From NCBI RefSeq assembly GCF_020882245.1, contig NC_083600.1:47091019-47155018 (forward strand): DNA of 64,000 bases, read 5' to 3'. A model generated the notes under the pieces. That model was not told the origin of the DNA. It searched no databases and saw only the letters and a program-made list of their open reading frames with translations. The translations under genes and the position numbers were made by a program. Below are positions 62,131 to 64,000 of the stretch, in pieces; the first letter of the stretch is position 1, and each line of letters opens with the position of its first letter. The stretch comes from Rhopalosiphum padi (Eukaryota > Arthropoda > Insecta > Hemiptera > Aphididae).

Positions 62131-62449
62131 TTTAAAATGGAATTTTCATAATATTGATTCGATAATAAAAAAAATAATAGTGTATAATTGAGTATAATAG
62201 AGTATATTTTATCAGCTAATAGTATGAAAATGGTTTTGTGTGCTATTTTTCACAGTCACTATACGAATTTTGTGTATGGGTTAGGACCTTCGATCAATAT
62301 TAAGATTTGCTCAGAACTACAATAAACTCATCTCTAAAGACAGCCTTTAAATTAATGTTTCATTCGATTACTGATATACTTTAAATTACTTAGGATATAT
62401 TAAATTTGTAGAATCTCATGCGAAAGATGTATTAACAAATCTGTATTTT

Positions 62450-62810
62450 TATAAATTTAAGATGGTAAGCCGATTTAAGCGTATCCGTGTAGGGTTTCGC
62501 GGCCATGGTTTAACCTAACCTATGAGCCGTCTGTCTTGAATCACTTGGGATCAATGAATGGTTAAGTTTCGTTGGTTTAGGAGAAGGTAGTTATTGGAAA
62601 TTTTGTTGACGGATTTCCGTTGTATAATTTTGAGCTCTCGGTTAGAAACTCATAATTAACACGATTACCTAAACTTTATTTTTAAAACATGTGTTAACAA
62701 TTGCATGGTTATATTCAGCAAAAAAATACTGCAAACTGGGTTAACACATGACGCATATTTATTTATACTCTTAATAACGTCATATTTTAATGTATTAAAA
62801 AAATACATTT
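62450..62810 (+). repeat. R2 flank repeat, copy near right end
   Basis: Matches 6230-6620 closely: tttccgttgtataattttga, acatgtgttaacaattgcat, gcaaaaaaatactgcaaact. Confidence 0.6.
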
Positions 62811-63689
62811 TGTTTCATTATCTAAATAAAAAAATATTATTGGAAAAATCTCATATAAAACAAGTACCAGCAAATCATACAAGATTAGAAGAAGTATACC
62901 TAACATTTTATACGATGTAATATAATTCATCAATCCCTAATAGCAAAACTTTTGCTGGAGGAGCGAGTTCTTATCAACTTATAAATACAAAGAAAAAACC
63001 TCTTATTCATACTAATACTATGAATTGTACGGATTTTCAGTGTATAAATTTGAGTTTTCAAGGAGAAACGCTTAAGTCAATCGGCGACATCATTTTCTAA
63101 TTTTAAATCCTTGAATATAAAAAAAAAATAGTATTGATTAGAATTCGGGAAATTGAAGGTTCTATGATGTGTGTCCAGAAAAAAAATTCAGTAAAATGTG
63201 TTAAATTTGAACTCAATGGTAAATCGTAGTGTAAAAAAACGATATTGATCTCCCGACGGTAAATCTGCGTACATTGTTAAGTATGAATTGTATATTATAG
63301 GTATTATGTTTTTGATACTGATATTAACCTAATTCATTTTATTATAAGTTAAACAGTAAATTAAAAAAATGATTTCTTTTTCGAAAACATGCCTTTAAAA
63401 ATATGGTTTTGAATTACAGAAATATACAGAATATCGTTATTCATAGTTGAAACACTAATATTTTCCAAACATGAGAAAATATAATGTGATAACTAAAATT
63501 ATGCTTTTATAATAATAATATTTATGATGAACTTTGTATGATAATACAAGTTATATACGTAAAATAACATACGATATATTATATTGCATTATCCCCTAAA
63601 AGCAAAAGTAGTGCTGGAGGAGTGATTTCTTATCATCTTATAAGAATGCAAAAAAATCATAAAAAATGTATTATTATTCGTATTTATAC

Positions 63690-63860
63690 TATAAATAACA
63701 CAGATTTTCTGCTAATAGTTTTGAGCTCTAAATGAGAAATTCATAAGTTAATCAGATAGCCACACGTCATATCGTACCTATACCTCTGTATAATATTATG
63801 TTTTTTAACACAATGTGTTTAACACAAAAAGACTGATTTGTTGACATTAGTAAAAAATAA
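63690..63860 (+). repeat. R2 flank repeat, partial
   Basis: Contains aatcagatagccacacgtca and the acaatgtgtttaac region. It is similar to 7780-7870. Confidence 0.4.
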
Positions 63861-64000
63861 CCACATTCCGCAGTTTTATGCAAATTTTTATAATGCTCTA
63901 AAGTAGACTAAGTTTACATTCTTTGAAAACAAGGTTCCTTATAAATAACTAAGTCATAATAATATAATATTATATTGTAAGTTTAATTCATGAAGTTTAA

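Noticed and set aside
1..64000. CRISPR arrays, operons, rRNA or intact tRNA genes
   Set aside because: Nothing of this kind is seen. The sequence has eukaryotic nuclear features, and the only tRNA-like sequence is the SINE head.

Overview
This is AT-rich insect nuclear DNA. It has no long open reading frames, carries SINE, LINE, MULE, hAT and LTR debris, and has short exons in long introns. The layout (secreted proteins built from many tiny exons in tandem arrays) recalls aphid salivary effector loci such as the bicycle genes, so I infer an aphid or close hemipteran. I have no species-level proof.

The main content is one repeated locus. Two near-complete copies lie on the minus strand: B (about 14.1-34.7 kb) and D (about 40.4-58.4 kb). 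A third minus-strand copy, A (about 1.3-2.7 kb), keeps only the 3' end. A fourth, A' (about 9.0-13.1 kb), is an inverted, truncated, decayed copy on the plus strand. Comparing copies base by base showed exons that no ORF finder would report.

Gene 1 (B: exon 1 at 34539-34644 down to 18777; D: 58258-58363 down to 44957) opens with a signal-peptide exon. About 20 internal exons of 9-75 nt follow, most of them 9-18 nt. Each called exon lies between an AG acceptor and a GT donor, is a multiple of 3, and sits between phase-1 introns. Most have equal length in B and D. The joined B frame stays open to a short terminal exon, about 170 codons in all. Exon TTGAACTAA (24402-24410) and its D partner TTAAACTAA are stop-free only in phase 1, the phase set independently by exon 1.

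Gene 2 (D: 44130-44226 joined to 43630-43763) is a two-exon gene for a predicted 76-residue secreted peptide. Its B copy keeps an open second exon but has a ruined first exon; A keeps only traces.

Between and inside the gene copies lie mobile elements, several dated by an empty site in the paralogue: a MITE (4206-5260), solo LTR (24754-25381), MULE (30985-31959), LINE in intron 1 of gene 1-B (33710-34510), hAT (60892-61532) and tRNA-derived SINEs. The flanks upstream of gene 1 (2.8-8.0, 34.8-37.5 and 58.5-64 kb) are a mosaic of shared repeats in both orientations. Other coding-like remnants are an integrase-protein C-terminus at 36235-36423 (-) and unidentified open segments at 13493-13711 (+), 29522-29713 (-) and 41451-41624 (+).

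All exon calls come from reading and comparing sequence by eye. Splice predictions have not been tested against RNA.
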